Positions 1 through 6,700 are shown, counted from the stretch's first letter. The stretch is 8,453 bases of DNA from Acidimicrobiales bacterium (GCA_030039575.1 JASHVH010000076.1:1-8453); one strand, 5' to 3'. A program made the numbers and translations. The notes: generated by a model from the sequence alone, not told the origin.

Positions 1-1565
1 AAGACGACTATGTCGCCCCCTCGCCGGTAGCAGAGCGTTCCCTCCGGGGATGGCACCCAGGCGAAGTCCCGGGCCCGCAACGAAGACAGCCGGCCTCGCA
101 ACGAGAGCGCGGAGCGGTACAGCTCCAGCATCGACCCGGGTTCCGAGCGCTGAACGTCCGCCGTCAGCTCCCTCCAGCCCTCGGGCTGGGGCAGCCAAGG
201 CGAAGCGCCGTCCCCAGTGAAGCCGAACGGGGGCTTCTGGCCGGACCATGGCAGCGGCACCCGGCAGCCGTCCCTGCCTCGGTCCGTCTTCTTGGAGCGG
301 GCCCAGAGAGGGTCCTGCAAGAGGTCCTCTGGCAGGTCCTCCACTTCCCACAGGCCGAGCTCCTCCCCCTGGTATATATAGACCGTCCCTGGTAGAGAGA
401 AGGCCAGAAGGGCTGCGGCCCGCGCTCGCCTGGTGCCCAGCGCAATGTCGCTGGGGTCGCCGATGCGCCGTTCGCTCATCTTGAACTCTGTCCTGGCCCG
501 GCCATACCGGGTAACGGGACGGACCACGTCGTGGTTGCCCAGGACCCAGGTGGGGGTGGCTGAGAGACGGGCGTGAGCGCTCAGCGTGCCGTCGATGACC
601 CGGTGCAGAGCTTGAGCCTCGAAGGGGCAGCACAAGAAGTCGAAATTGAACGCCGAGTGCAGTTCGTCATCACGCAGGTAGAGGGCGAAACGGTCGGCAT
701 CTTCGAGCCACACTTCTCCAATTAGCAGCCGGCGGTCTGGGTAATCATCGGCGATCCGCCGCCAACTGCGGTACGTCTCGTGGACTTCGTCCCGGTCCAG
801 GTAAGGGTGCTGACCGGGACCTTTGGCCGCCTCGCCCGGGCCCAGGTCGGCCAGGGCGGGGTCCTTGGCCACCAAGGCCGCCGAATCTATGCGGAAGCCG
901 TCTGCCCCGCGGTCGAACCAGAAACGCAACACCGACTCGAACTCGGCCCTTACGTCGGGGTTCCCCCAGTTGAGGTCGGGCTGCTCGGGGGCGAACAGGT
1001 GCAGGTACCAGTCCCCGGGCGTTCCGTCGACGTTGGTGGTCCTCGTCCAGGCGGGCCCGCCAAACTGCGACTGCCAATCGCTGGGTGGCAGTTCACCCGC
1101 GTCTCCCCGCCCCGGTCGGAAATAGAAGCGCTCGCGCTCGGGTGCGCCCGGCGGCACCGAGAGAGCTTCCAGGAACCACGGGTGCTGGTCCGAGCAATGG
1201 TTGGGGACGACGTCCAAGATGACCCGGATCCCGAGGGCGTGGGCGTCCGCGATAAGCGCTTCGGCGTCGGCCAGGGACCCGAACTGAGGGTCGATCTGGC
1301 GGTAGTCGGCTACGTCGTAGCCCCCGTCGGCCAGAGGGGACAGGTACCAGGGGTTGAGCCAGACGGCGTCCACACCGAGCTCAGCCAAATAGCTGAGGTG
1401 CGACCGGCAGCCGGCCAGGTCGCCGGTCCCGTCGCCGTTGCCGTCGGCGAAGCTGCGCAGGTAGATCTGGTATATGGACGCCGCGCTCCACCAGGGTGCC
1501 GCGGGCCGGGGAGCCTCGCCGCCGCTCGCGTGGGGCTTCGTTGCTCGTTCCCTGACAAAGGTCAT
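1..1565 (-). CDS. GH13 alpha-glucosidase / oligo-1,6-glucosidase-like hydrolase, 3' end outside the window
   Basis: A retaining glycoside hydrolase of family GH13 that would release glucose from imported alpha-glucosides in the cytoplasm; no signal peptide is present. The ATG at 1565 follows AGGAG with a 6-nt gap. 521 codons are in the window, and family members usually have about 530-560, so only a short C-terminal piece is missing. The catalytic (beta/alpha)8 motifs are in order: DVVPNH at 118-123, QPDLNW (region V) near 205, GFRIDSA with nucleophile Asp227, IGEVW with acid/base Glu284, and GNHDVV with transition-state Asp346. The stretch DGGYDVADY near 85 is typical of the oligo-1,6-glucosidase/alpha-glucosidase branch of GH13. 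The gene lies 59 bp after the MalG-type permease on the same strand, so it is probably the last gene of the importer operon. Exact linkage preference (maltose, isomaltose, trehalose, sucrose type) cannot be decided. The family call is very secure; the substrate is inferred. Confidence 0.93.
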   Translation of the reverse strand, partial: MTFVRERATKPHASGGEAPRPAAPWWSAASIYQIYLRSFADGNGDGTGDLAGCRSHLSYLAELGVDAVWLNPWYLSPLADGGYDVADYRQIDPQFGSLADAEALIADAHALGIRVILDVVPNHCSDQHPWFLEALSVPPGAPERERFYFRPGRGDAGELPPSDWQSQFGGPAWTRTTNVDGTPGDWYLHLFAPEQPDLNWGNPDVRAEFESVLRFWFDRGADGFRIDSAALVAKDPALADLGPGEAAKGPGQHPYLDRDEVHETYRSWRRIADDYPDRRLLIGEVWLEDADRFALYLRDDELHSAFNFDFLCCPFEAQALHRVIDGTLSAHARLSATPTWVLGNHDVVRPVTRYGRARTEFKMSERRIGDPSDIALGTRRARAAALLAFSLPGTVYIYQGEELGLWEVEDLPEDLLQDPLWARSKKTDRGRDGCRVPLPWSGQKPPFGFTGDGASPWLPQPEGWRELTADVQRSEPGSMLELYRSALSLRGRLSSLRARDFAWVPSPEGTLCYRRGGDIVV

Positions 1566-1624
1566 TGGGTTCTCCTGAAATTAGGTACGAAGAGTGGCCC
1601 GCCGGTGACCCGTGCCGGTGGGCA

Positions 1625-2623
1625 TTAGGCGGCCCCCAAAGACGTGGCTGCCGCCGTGATATGGCGTTGGAAGATCAGGAACACCAAGATGGTGGGGAAG
1701 CTGGCCAGCACGCTGGCCGCCAGCAGTATGTTCTGGCGGGTGTCGTCCGAGAGCGCCACCAGGGCCACGCTGATGGGGGCGGCGTCAGTATTGCCGCTGT
1801 AAATGAGCAACGGCCACAGGAAGTTCTGCCACAAGGCGACGAAGGCGATTATGGAAACGACGGCCAGGACGGGCCGGGCCAAGGGGAGGACAATGCTCCA
1901 CAGCCGGCGCAGCGCCCCGGCCCCGTCGATCTCGGCCGCTTCCATCATCTCCTGAGGGATCTGGTCGAAAAAACGCTTCAGGATGAGGAAGTTGAAGGCG
2001 TTGGCGACGGCCGGTAACCAGATGCCCGCCGGGTTGTCGAGCAGGCTCGAGTGCACCACCGGGAGGTGAGAAGCGACCAGGTACTCGGGTACCACCAGGG
2101 CGTAGAGAGGCAGCATGAGGCTGGCCAGGATGGCCCCAGTGATCAGGTAGCCAAATCGCGGCCGCATCCGGGACAGGGCAAAGGCGGCCAATGTGAGCAG
2201 GGTCAGCTCGAACAACCAGCCGCCGCCTGCCTGTAGCACGGTGTTGAGGAAATAATGGCCCAGCTGCAACTGGTCCCACGCCGTCCGGTAATTGCCGGGC
2301 AGCCACCGCTGCGGCAAGAAGGTGGGGCTGTTCTGGCCCAGGTCCTGCTGCGAGCGCATCCCCCCGGTGACGGCCCAGAACATCGGGAACAGGAAGACGG
2401 CGGCAAATATGAGCACCACAAAGGAAAAGACGGTCCAGTAGACGACCTTGCCTTTGCGGCGCGACAGGGTGGCTGCCGAGACCAGGGTCCGGGCAGACGC
2501 TTCGGGCCGCACCCTCCGGCGCGCTGGCCGGCGGGCCGGGCGGGGCCGCGCCGGGACGCGCACCGTTGCGCTGGGGGCCGCTCCTGCGGGGGCCGCGGGC
2601 GGGTCTAGCACGGCTCTAGCCAT
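1625..2623 (-). CDS. MalG-type carbohydrate ABC transporter permease
   Basis: An inner (plasma) membrane subunit that pairs with the MalF-type permease to form the sugar channel. 332 residues with about six hydrophobic segments, the first at about 60-84. The EAA loop that docks onto the ATPase runs from about 227 to 250 (MEAAEIDGAG followed by a basic stretch and LPLARP), a standard BPD_transp_1 layout. The start ATG lies inside the end of the upstream gene (8-nt overlap), so translation is probably coupled. AGGAG sits only 2 nt before this ATG, which is tight; a GTG four codons later would have a 14-nt gap. Odd feature: residues 1-58 form a cytosolic tail rich in Ala, Pro and Arg (about 13 Arg), longer than the roughly 10-30 residues common before the first segment of MalG proteins. 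Either the tail is real or the true start is internal. Substrate is inferred from the neighbouring GH13 gene. Confidence 0.93.
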   Translation of the reverse strand: MARAVLDPPAAPAGAAPSATVRVPARPRPARRPARRRVRPEASARTLVSAATLSRRKGKVVYWTVFSFVVLIFAAVFLFPMFWAVTGGMRSQQDLGQNSPTFLPQRWLPGNYRTAWDQLQLGHYFLNTVLQAGGGWLFELTLLTLAAFALSRMRPRFGYLITGAILASLMLPLYALVVPEYLVASHLPVVHSSLLDNPAGIWLPAVANAFNFLILKRFFDQIPQEMMEAAEIDGAGALRRLWSIVLPLARPVLAVVSIIAFVALWQNFLWPLLIYSGNTDAAPISVALVALSDDTRQNILLAASVLASFPTILVFLIFQRHITAAATSLGAA

Positions 2624-3545
2624 GGCTCCTGGTCAGCCTTAAGTAGAAAGCCGAGAAGATGGCGAGGAACACCAAGAGCATGGCGCTCAACGCGCAGGCG
2701 CCGCCGTAGTTGTTGTAGTTGAAGGCGTACTGGTAGATCAGGTAAAGCACTGTGACCGTGGCGTTCTGTGGCCCCCCGCCTGTCATCACGTAGACTTCGG
2801 TGAACACCTGCATAGTGGCGATGATCTGCAAGAGCATCAAGATGAGGAGCAGGTAGCGGGTCTGGGGGACCGTCACGTGGCGGAACCTTCGCCATATGCC
2901 GGCGCCGTCCAGCTCGGCCGCCTCGTACAGCTGCCCGGGGATGTTCTGCAGGCCCGTCAGGTATATGAGGGTCGTCAGCCCCATGTTCCCCCAAGTGGTT
3001 ACGAGCACCAACGAGACGATGGCGGTGTTGGTGGAGTAAATCCAGCTCGAAGTGGGCAGGTGGGCTCCCCGCAGGACCAGGTCGAAAAGCCCCGAGCCTG
3101 GTGTGTAGAACCACTTCCACAACAAAGCGGTCACTACGGGCGGTATGACAACAGGGAGGTAGACGACCGTACGAAAAAACCACCTGGCGTGGCGCATCTC
3201 GTTGATCACGACAGCGGTTATGAACGGGACGCCGAAGCCGAGCACGAGAGCGATCCCGGTGAACTCGAACGTGTTCCGCCACGCCGCCACGAACTCGGGG
3301 TCCGAAAAGATGGCCCGGTAATTGGCCAGTCCATCGAAAGTGGCGGTGCCGAAGTTATAGTGCTGAAAGCTCAGGATTATGACCTTGATCCCCGGGTACC
3401 AGGAGAACAAGGCAAAACAGAGTACAGCTGGGGCGATCAGCAGGTAAGCGAGAAGGTTGTTCCCGAGGGTGTTGCGGCCGGCGCTGGTGCTCGTGTACCC
3501 GCGCTGCTCCGGTGCCGCTCTCACGGCTGCTGCGCGAACTAGCAC
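2616..3545 (-). CDS. MalF-type carbohydrate ABC transporter permease
   Basis: The second channel subunit of the importer. 309 residues with about six membrane segments at roughly 31-55, 95-115, 123-147, 173-196, 230-253 and 284-303. The EAA loop is YEAAELDGAG at 208-217 with the following basic segment ending VPQTR. The TGGGPQNAT stretch at 255-263 is characteristic of MalF/UgpA-like sugar permeases. The start is GTG at 3545; the frame is closed upstream by a TAG near 3598 with no ATG, GTG or TTG between, so only this GTG or the next (codon 8) fit. Neither has a recognisable Shine-Dalgarno, which is notable because the gene is 191 nt from the binding-protein stop and cannot be coupled to it in the usual way. 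It overlaps the MalG-type gene by 8 nt. Function is secure; the exact start is less so. Confidence 0.93.
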   Translation of the reverse strand: MLVRAAAVRAAPEQRGYTSTSAGRNTLGNNLLAYLLIAPAVLCFALFSWYPGIKVIILSFQHYNFGTATFDGLANYRAIFSDPEFVAAWRNTFEFTGIALVLGFGVPFITAVVINEMRHARWFFRTVVYLPVVIPPVVTALLWKWFYTPGSGLFDLVLRGAHLPTSSWIYSTNTAIVSLVLVTTWGNMGLTTLIYLTGLQNIPGQLYEAAELDGAGIWRRFRHVTVPQTRYLLLILMLLQIIATMQVFTEVYVMTGGGPQNATVTVLYLIYQYAFNYNNYGGACALSAMLLVFLAIFSAFYLRLTRSHG

Positions 3546-3604
3546 AGTCGCATTTCGTAGTTCTCGATGGTGCCGCTTTGCGTGACTGGCGCCCCGCTAA
3601 GGAC

Positions 3605-3634
3605 GGCGCCGCCATAGGGAGGCATGGCGGCGCC
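3605..3634 (-). promoter_or_regulatory. Strong stem-loop between binding-protein and permease genes
   Basis: A perfect 11-bp inverted repeat: 3624-3634 pairs with 3605-3615, with an 8-nt loop at 3616-3623. The arms are GGCGCCGCCAT and ATGGCGGCGCC. In the minus-strand transcript it lies about 60 nt before the MalF-type start and has no U-run after it, so a classical intrinsic terminator is unlikely. Known analogues are stem-loops between malE and malF-type genes that protect the upstream mRNA or partly stop transcription, giving more binding protein than permease. That role is inferred here. Confidence 0.6.
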
Positions 3635-3669
3635 TGGCGGCATAGCGGTTGGGCTTCGGTCCGATCTGG

Positions 3670-3704
3670 GAACGAAAATTGCTCTCTCGAACACTTTTTC
3701 GTTC
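3670..3704 (-). promoter_or_regulatory. Inverted repeat shortly after the binding-protein stop codon
   Basis: A perfect 9-bp inverted repeat, GAACGAAAA (3696-3704) and TTTTCGTTC (3670-3678), with 17 nt between. It is transcribed about 30 nt after the binding-protein stop at 3737. It could be the first of two tandem mRNA stem-loops, or a DNA-level binding site. The A/T-rich arms are distinct from the GC-rich second hairpin at 3605-3634. No U-tract follows. Confidence 0.45.
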
Positions 3705-3736
3705 ACAGTTCCGCAGCTTGCACCCGCACACCGGTC

Positions 3737-5122
3737 CTAGCCGAAGTAGTTGAGGAGCAGGGTGTTGACCTGGGAAGCGGCCGCGTGCAGGCCGTCTTCG
3801 ATGTCGTAGGTCTGGTTTGTGAGCACGCCCGACATTACGGAATCGAGGACGGAGTAGATCTGCTGGGCGTCAGGCGGTTCGACGAGGGCCTGCATGGTCG
3901 ACATGGCCTGCTCGAACAGCTGGAAGTTCTGCGTCGGCTCGGTCAGGTACGGCTTCTCGGCGGCCAATTGGACCTGGTTTTCTTTGCCCTGCCACAGGTT
4001 GGGCTCGGGCAGGCCCACGGGGGACTGCTTCTGGGCTTTGGTCCGCGCATAATCGAGCGAGCCCTCACCGGGCGTCAGGTACTCGTACTCGATGAACTTG
4101 ATGCCCGCCTGGATCTGGGCCGGGGTGTCGTGCACATCGAACAGGTAGGCGCCGCCGCCCATCAAAGTGGCCTTGGCGGGGCCGTTCTCGCCGGGGAGGG
4201 CGGAAATACCGATGTTGTCGTAGCTGTTGCCGTACGTCTGGACGATCGTCGGGATGTTGTCCGGGGCGGCGACGTACATCCCCAGTTGGTTGGCGCCCAT
4301 CATCTCCTCGAGGTCGGGGATCTGCAGGAGCTGCTTGGTGCCCATGGAATTGTCGACCCAGCGCATGTTGTGGAGGTTCTCGAGCACCTGTTGGCCGAGG
4401 GCGTTGTTAAAGTTGGCGTGCCGGCCGTTGGCGGTGACCATCGTCCCGCCCATCGAATAAAGCTCGGCGGTGAAGTGCCAACCGCCCTGGTTGTCGGCGC
4501 TGTAGTCGGCGTAACCGACTATGCCGTTGCCGAGGGCGGAGATCTTCTTGGCGTCAGCCCGGACACCGGCCCACGTCGTAGGCGGGTCGTTGGGGTTGAG
4601 GCCGGCTTCGGTGAACAGCTTCCGGTTGTAGAGCAGGCCCATGGTGTAGTCAGCGCTGGGCAGCCCGTACAGGTCGCCGTTCTTGCCCCGGACGGTGTTT
4701 AGGACCGACGGCAAGATGTCGTTTATGCGGGGGTCGTTGGTCGGCAAGTACTTTTGGATGTCAGCCACCTGGCCCGAGGCGATGGCCTCCTGGGTGTCGG
4801 TCAAGTAGGCGTAAAAGGTGTTCTCCTCCTGACCGGCAGCCAGCTTGGGCCAGAAGGTATTGACGTTGTCGCACGGGAACTCGTCGTGGGAGACCACGGT
4901 GACGCCTGGGTTGGCCTTTTCGAAATTAGCGACGTCCTGCAGCCAGTCCTCGCGCGGGATCGGGGCGCTGGTCTGAGGCTCGCAGTTAACAGTTATGGTC
5001 ACGTTCTGTGCCGATGCGCTGACCGGCGAGGCGTACCCGGGCGCAACGGCGAAGGTCGTCGGTGCTACTAAGGCGGCCGCAGCCACGCAGGCCAGGGTCG
5101 CGGTACGACTGTGCTTTTTCAA
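3737..5122 (-). CDS. Extracellular sugar-binding protein of an ABC importer (family 1 type)
   Basis: The solute-binding subunit that delivers an oligosaccharide to the MalF/MalG-type pore. 461 residues, within the usual 400-460 range or slightly above. The start is TTG at 5122, preceded by AGGGG with a 5-nt gap; no better start is nearby. Residues 1-31 are a Sec signal peptide: basic KKHSR, a hydrophobic run, then likely cleavage after GYA (31) or SASA (38). The mature part has the typical SBP_bac_1 pattern: an N-terminal strand (ITVNCEP), a FEKANPGVTV segment near 67-76, LYGLPSADYTMGLLYNRKLF near 150-170, and a late segment YLTPGEGS. Odd feature: there is no usable lipobox. The only early cysteine, Cys12, follows T-L-A and sits too close to the N-terminus, inside the hydrophobic run. 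Monoderm binding proteins are normally lipoproteins. Cys47 and Cys84 could form a disulfide. The partners follow after a 191-nt spacer on the same strand. Ligand is inferred as an alpha-glucoside. Confidence 0.92.
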   Translation of the reverse strand: MKKHSRTATLACVAAAALVAPTTFAVAPGYASPVSASAQNVTITVNCEPQTSAPIPREDWLQDVANFEKANPGVTVVSHDEFPCDNVNTFWPKLAAGQEENTFYAYLTDTQEAIASGQVADIQKYLPTNDPRINDILPSVLNTVRGKNGDLYGLPSADYTMGLLYNRKLFTEAGLNPNDPPTTWAGVRADAKKISALGNGIVGYADYSADNQGGWHFTAELYSMGGTMVTANGRHANFNNALGQQVLENLHNMRWVDNSMGTKQLLQIPDLEEMMGANQLGMYVAAPDNIPTIVQTYGNSYDNIGISALPGENGPAKATLMGGGAYLFDVHDTPAQIQAGIKFIEYEYLTPGEGSLDYARTKAQKQSPVGLPEPNLWQGKENQVQLAAEKPYLTEPTQNFQLFEQAMSTMQALVEPPDAQQIYSVLDSVMSGVLTNQTYDIEDGLHAAASQVNTLLLNYFG

Positions 5123-5173
5123 TGCTTCCCCTCTCTTTGTGCTCTTAGCCTTGGGCTGAGCCCTCCGCCGGGG

Positions 5174-5260
5174 TTAACCAATGGCAGGTCGCACCGGGCC
5201 TTTCAGAGGCCCAATGGGCGGTGGCACCGCCCTTTCGTCCCCTCTGAACGAACACGTCAT
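5174..5260 (-). CDS. Putative 28-residue leader peptide upstream of the binding-protein gene
   Basis: A short ORF opens with ATG at 5260, preceded by GGAGGG (5267-5272) at a 6-nt gap, a stronger ribosome site than any other gene here has. It ends at TAA 5174, 51 nt before the binding-protein start. The peptide begins MTCSFRGDERAVPPPIG and ends PVRPAIG. A run of three prolines (residues 13-15) is a known slow site for ribosomes, relieved by EF-P. The ORF spans both leader hairpins (5196-5212 and 5216-5232), so its translation would melt them. This fits a leader-peptide role, but the peptide may also be chance; nothing outside the sequence supports it. Confidence 0.35.
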   Translation of the reverse strand: MTCSFRGDERAVPPPIGPLKGPVRPAIG

Positions 5261-5300
5261 GCTGGTCCCTCCGACCTGCCTTGTACCGGCGTCCAGGTCG
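5183..5300 (-). promoter_or_regulatory. Structured 5' leader of the importer transcript with competing pairings
   Basis: The predicted untranslated leader contains two perfect hairpins: 5216-5222 with 5226-5232 (7 bp, 3-nt loop) and 5196-5201 with 5207-5212 (6 bp, 5-nt loop). Around them, 5272-5280 can pair with 5183-5191 (9 bp, GGCAGGTCG with CGACCTGCC). The same segment, 5271-5277, can instead pair with 5294-5300 (7 bp, CCGACCT with AGGTCGG). The two pairings exclude each other and flank the Shine-Dalgarno of the small leader ORF at 5267-5272. This is the geometry of an attenuator or translational switch. I recognise no known riboswitch class. Confidence 0.4.
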
Positions 5301-5340
5301 GTGGGCCTGGAAGCCTGCCGCGATTGGACGGCATCCAGGG

Positions 5341-5369
5341 ATCGTAAACTATCCGACAGATGTTTGCAA
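5341..5369 (-). promoter_or_regulatory. Predicted sigma-70-type promoter for the sugar-importer operon
   Basis: On the minus strand, TTGCAA (-35, 5364-5369) is followed by exactly 17 nt and TACGAT (-10, 5341-5346). Each box matches its consensus at four of six positions. Transcription would start near 5334, giving a leader of about 210 nt before the TTG start at 5122. The 21-bp repeat array ends directly at the -35 box, which supports the placement. Confidence 0.5.
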
Positions 5370-5451
5370 GAGAAGAACAAGACGTTCTAACTTCCTGACT
5401 AGACCTGTGAGCTTTCTCACAAGACCCGTGAGATTCCTGACGGGACCCGCG
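5368..5451 (-). repeat. 21-bp tandem repeat array next to the importer promoter
   Basis: Three adjacent 21-bp units at 5389-5409, 5410-5430 and 5431-5451 share 15-16 of 21 bases pairwise. A fourth, weaker unit at 5368-5388 keeps the core. The core on the plus strand is CAAGAC, CTAGAC, CAAGAC and CGGGAC at 5378, 5399, 5420 and 5441, spaced exactly 21 bp. This is two helical turns, so proteins bound to each unit would sit on the same DNA face, stacked upstream of the -35 box. The array is in a non-coding gap; the in-frame LTRP-like repeats on the plus strand are a by-product of the period of 21. Confidence 0.6.
5406..5421. promoter_or_regulatory. CRP/FNR-type palindrome TGTGA-N6-TCACA
   Basis: The 16 bases TGTGAGCTTTCTCACA match the CRP consensus half-sites (TGTGA and TCACA with a 6-bp centre) without mismatch. 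Actinobacterial CRP-family regulators such as GlxR use the same half-sites. It spans the junction of two units of the 21-bp array, with its centre about 80 bp upstream of the predicted transcription start. A cAMP-type link of carbon status to sugar uptake would make sense, but the regulator is not in this window. Confidence 0.5.
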
Positions 5452-5488
5452 TTAAACTTTTCGGGGCTTGGTGTGGTCGGGTTCACTA

Positions 5489-5508
5489 GCCGCCCTCGCC
5501 AGGGCGGC
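5489..5508 (-). terminator. Terminator-like hairpin after the LacI gene
   Basis: A perfect 8-bp GC-rich stem (5501-5508 with 5489-5496) with a 4-nt loop lies 24 nt after the LacI stop codon. No U-run follows (TAGTGAACCC), as in many high-GC terminator-like hairpins, so it may terminate only partly. It separates lacI from the importer promoter. Confidence 0.55.
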
Positions 5509-5531
5509 GATCAGCAGGGTACGACCGTGCC

Positions 5532-6563
5532 TTAGCCCGCCACCAGGGCTTCCAGCTTGCGCCCCGGTGGAGCCGTCGAGCCCCGGACGACCAGTTCCGG
5601 CTCGAACAGCAGCTTCTCGCTGGGTGCCACCGTGCCGTCCATTTGGGTGACCAGCAGTTTTACCGCGGCGCGCCCCATGGCCTCGATGGGCTGGCGGACC
5701 GTCGTAAGCGGGGGGTCGGTGCAGGTCATGAAGGCGGAGTCGTCATAGCCGACGACGGAGACATCTTCGGGCACGCCGAGCCCCGACCGGCGGGCGGCGC
5801 GTATGACGCCCAGCGCGAGGGGGTCGCTGGCGCAGATGACGCCCGTAACGCCCCGGGCGATCAGGCGGGCCCCCGCGGCGTGACCCGCCTCAAGGGAAAA
5901 GGGCACATGTTCGACCACGTCGGGCCGCATGCCCATCCCGTCCCGCCGGCTAGCTTCCCGGAAGGAACGCAGCTTGAGCAGGCTCGGCATGTGGTCTTCA
6001 GGCCCAAGGACCATGCCGATGGCCTGGTGGCCGAGGGCCCGTAGGTGGCTGTACGCCTGCTCCATGGCGGCGACGTCGTCAGTAGCAACCTGAGGGAAGG
6101 CGAGGTCATCGCTTGACTCGTTAATGAGCACCACCGGCAGCGAACGGTCCCGCAGCAGGTGGTAGTGCTCATGGGGAGAATTGGCTTCGGCGAAGTTGCC
6201 GCCGGCGAAGATGACCCCCGAGGCATGCTGCTCGAGCAGGAGCTTCACGTAGTCAGCCTCCGGCTGGCCGTTGGGCCCGCTGGCGCACAGCACGGGCGTG
6301 AACCGGAGCTGGGCCAGGGCACCGCCCACAACCTCGGCGAACGCCGGGAAGATGGGGTTTTGCAGTTCAGGGAGGACGAGCCCAACCAGGCGGGCGCGCT
6401 TACCCTGCAGCTTGGTAGGCCGTTCGTAACCAAGGACGTCAAGGGCGGTGAGGACAGCTGTCCGCGTGGAGGCGGCGACGCCGGGACGCCCGTTGAGGAC
6501 CCGGCTCACGGTGGCCTCGCTGACGCCGACTTTTTCGGCGACCTCGGTCAGTTTTGCGGGCAA
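5532..6563 (-). CDS. LacI/GalR-family transcriptional repressor
   Basis: A sugar-responsive DNA-binding repressor. The TTG start at 6563 follows AAGGAG with a 6-nt gap and places the helix-turn-helix right at the N-terminus (residues 4-25: LTEVAEKVGVSEATVSRVLNG), as expected. The effector-binding, periplasmic-binding-protein-like domain runs from about 58 to 330, with GLVLPE at 61-66, the conserved SVVGYDDSAF at 269-278, and TTVRQP near 287. Length, 343 residues, is normal. The hinge between domains (GYERPTKLQGKRARLVGLV) is about three residues shorter than the NAxARxL hinge of LacI or PurR; I recall this form from actinobacterial sugar regulators. It is transcribed in the same direction as the importer but separated from it by a hairpin and a separate promoter. 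It probably represses the importer and perhaps itself, with the imported sugar as inducer; a MalR-like role is inferred, not shown. Confidence 0.93.
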   Translation of the reverse strand: MPAKLTEVAEKVGVSEATVSRVLNGRPGVAASTRTAVLTALDVLGYERPTKLQGKRARLVGLVLPELQNPIFPAFAEVVGGALAQLRFTPVLCASGPNGQPEADYVKLLLEQHASGVIFAGGNFAEANSPHEHYHLLRDRSLPVVLINESSDDLAFPQVATDDVAAMEQAYSHLRALGHQAIGMVLGPEDHMPSLLKLRSFREASRRDGMGMRPDVVEHVPFSLEAGHAAGARLIARGVTGVICASDPLALGVIRAARRSGLGVPEDVSVVGYDDSAFMTCTDPPLTTVRQPIEAMGRAAVKLLVTQMDGTVAPSEKLLFEPELVVRGSTAPPGRKLEALVAG

Positions 6564-6700
6564 CGCCGACTCCTTATGTCCCGTTCCTGCGCCTCTCGAA
6601 AGAGCCGGTCAGGCCACGTAGCTCCGGCACCGGCGTAAGACCCCGGCAAGGCCTCTTAATGGGGGGTCCGATCCTGTGTCCCTCTGGGCAGTCTAGAGGG

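Noticed and set aside
780..1628. Open frame (282 codons) on the plus strand opposite the GH13 gene
   Set aside because: The minus strand carries all GH13 catalytic motifs in order; the plus frame has no recognisable motif.
3355..3615. An overlapping minus-strand frame starting at ATG 3615, considered as evidence of a frameshift or a longer MalF N-terminus
   Set aside because: Its product is basic and low in hydrophobic residues, while the frame from GTG 3545 already gives a complete MalF-type protein.
3512..4702. Long open frame (396 codons) on the plus strand opposite the binding-protein gene
   Set aside because: It mirrors the codon bias of the well-supported minus-strand gene, and the translation shows no coherent domain, only repetitive Val/Gly/Asp-rich sequence.
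5087..5122. Cys12 of the binding protein as a lipoprotein cysteine
   Set aside because: Residues before it are T-L-A, not a lipobox, and only about five hydrophobic residues would precede it, too few for a signal peptide.
5389..5451. The 21-bp repeats as a coding repeat (LTRPV-like) on the plus strand
   Set aside because: A period divisible by three gives a repeated peptide automatically. The frame has no ribosome site and neighbours no supported gene.
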